The notes under the pieces are model-generated. The model did no database searches, had not been told where the DNA came from, and saw only the letters and a list, made by a program, of their open reading frames with translations. Below are positions 63,160 to 64,000 of a stretch of DNA of 64,000 nucleotides, piece by piece. The position numbers and the translations under genes were made by a program. Numbering within the stretch: position 1 is the first letter of the stretch; each line of letters starts with the position of its first letter. The stretch is from Salarias fasciatus (taxonomy: Eukaryota; Chordata; Actinopteri; Blenniiformes; Blenniidae): NCBI RefSeq assembly GCF_902148845.1, contig NC_043748.1, forward strand, positions 12,244,445 through 12,308,444. The letters run 5' to 3'.

Positions 63160-64000
63160 GCGGGCCGAGGAGTCCGTCCGTCCGTCCGTCCACCGTCCGG
63201 CTCCCGCAGCGTGAGTGAAACTCTGACTTGCCCTCGGCTGCACGGCGGGCGCCAACGCAGCTCGGTGCAACGCGCGGCTCAGCAGCTACTCCATTTTTAC
63301 TTTGAGCACCAGTGGACCGGCCGCCAGTGTCAACGTCAGCATTACTTCTTCTGTGTCTGTTCGTCATTCATGACGTTCGTCATCGTCGTCGTCGTGTGAA
63401 AGTAGGAAAATTGACTCTGATTTTGGCATCTGGGTTATTTGATTGTACCAAGTAATGAACTCACAGTAAAGCACCTTCTTAATCAGGTCAAAGACGATGA
63501 AGCCACCTAATAGATACAACCGCTCTGCATCGTGTGTGACGGGGTTTATATGTGTGTTTTTGCACTCACGTGTTCAAACTGTTTCTTCTGTTATTTATGA
63601 GTTTTACTCTTTTATTACCTGTCTGAGAACGTGTGCTTTATTTTGATAATCGTGTCAGTGATCACATGAGAATGAACCACTCCAGTTGCCGCATCGATAA
63701 TGTCATTATTGCACACCTTTGAGCCTTAGCTGAGAAATAAGGGTTCTTGGGTCTTTATATCGCCCCGTACAGAACAACCGGTTTTCTTGACGAGCCTCTT
63801 GTTGTTGTTGTTATTGCCGGATGTACATACTATGTTGTGCTCATGGTACTAAAACCTGTTCTGGGATCACAAATGAATGCATGCTTTAAAAAGAAAAGAA
63901 AACAAAAAAGAACAGGCGTATAAATTGCACGAGACTGGGAGAACTGAGCGCTGCTAACGAACAAGAGAAACCGTCCTGATTAAGCCTTTAATCCTCTCAA
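63160..64000 (+). other. abca3: abca3 3' UTR, continuing past the window end
   Basis: No AATAAA hexamer was found between the stop codon and position 64000, so the transcript probably continues. A (CCGT)n run at 63173-63192 starts 14 bases after the stop, and a short GTC run lies at about 63382-63397. Confidence 0.6.

Noticed and set aside
1-64000. CRISPR arrays, retroviral or Polinton-type elements
   Set aside because: No regularly spaced repeats, long terminal repeats, or integrase, reverse transcriptase or capsid-like frames were seen.

Overview
The window is vertebrate nuclear DNA, almost certainly from a teleost fish. It has intron-rich genes with GT-AG splice sites, CpG-rich promoters, dinucleotide microsatellites and scattered copies of one interspersed repeat. 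Exons were joined by hand, checking reading phase at every junction. Each joined protein has close to its vertebrate family's usual length. Family assignments rest on remembered protein sequences, with no database search.

Layout from left to right: the 5' part of coro7 (coronin-7), minus strand, leaving the window at its left edge; dnaja3 (mitochondrial Hsp40), plus, head-to-head with coro7; hmox2 (heme oxygenase 2), minus, tail-to-tail with dnaja3; tedc2 (tubulin epsilon/delta complex subunit), plus, with a complete tRNA-Thr(AGT) gene in its first intron; a single-coding-exon TMEM100-like membrane protein gene, plus; ccnf (cyclin F), plus, 17 coding exons; abca3 (lipid ABC transporter), plus, 30 coding exons, complete to its stop codon with its 3' UTR running toward the right edge.

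From memory, human 16p13.3 carries these genes in two separate clusters (CORO7-DNAJA3-NMRAL1-HMOX2, and TEDC2/CCNF/ABCA3). Here the clusters lie side by side, with no NMRAL1 and with a TMEM100-like gene between tedc2 and ccnf. The genes do not form one pathway: coro7 and abca3 act in the endomembrane system, dnaja3 in mitochondria, hmox2 in heme breakdown at the ER, and tedc2 and ccnf in centriole and cell-cycle control.

The stretches 12.99-15.0 kb, 20.4-23.6 kb and 24.4-31.2 kb hold no gene I can support. I found no undescribed multi-gene system. The points most worth a second look are regulatory or evolutionary: a cell-cycle (CHR plus NF-Y) promoter on ccnf, paired MiT/TFE-type E-boxes at abca3, an abca3 splice donor that is the first unit of a GT microsatellite, a TG tract just before a ccnf acceptor, loss of one of the two heme-regulatory Cys-Pro motifs in Hmox2, and the TMEM100-like paralogue.
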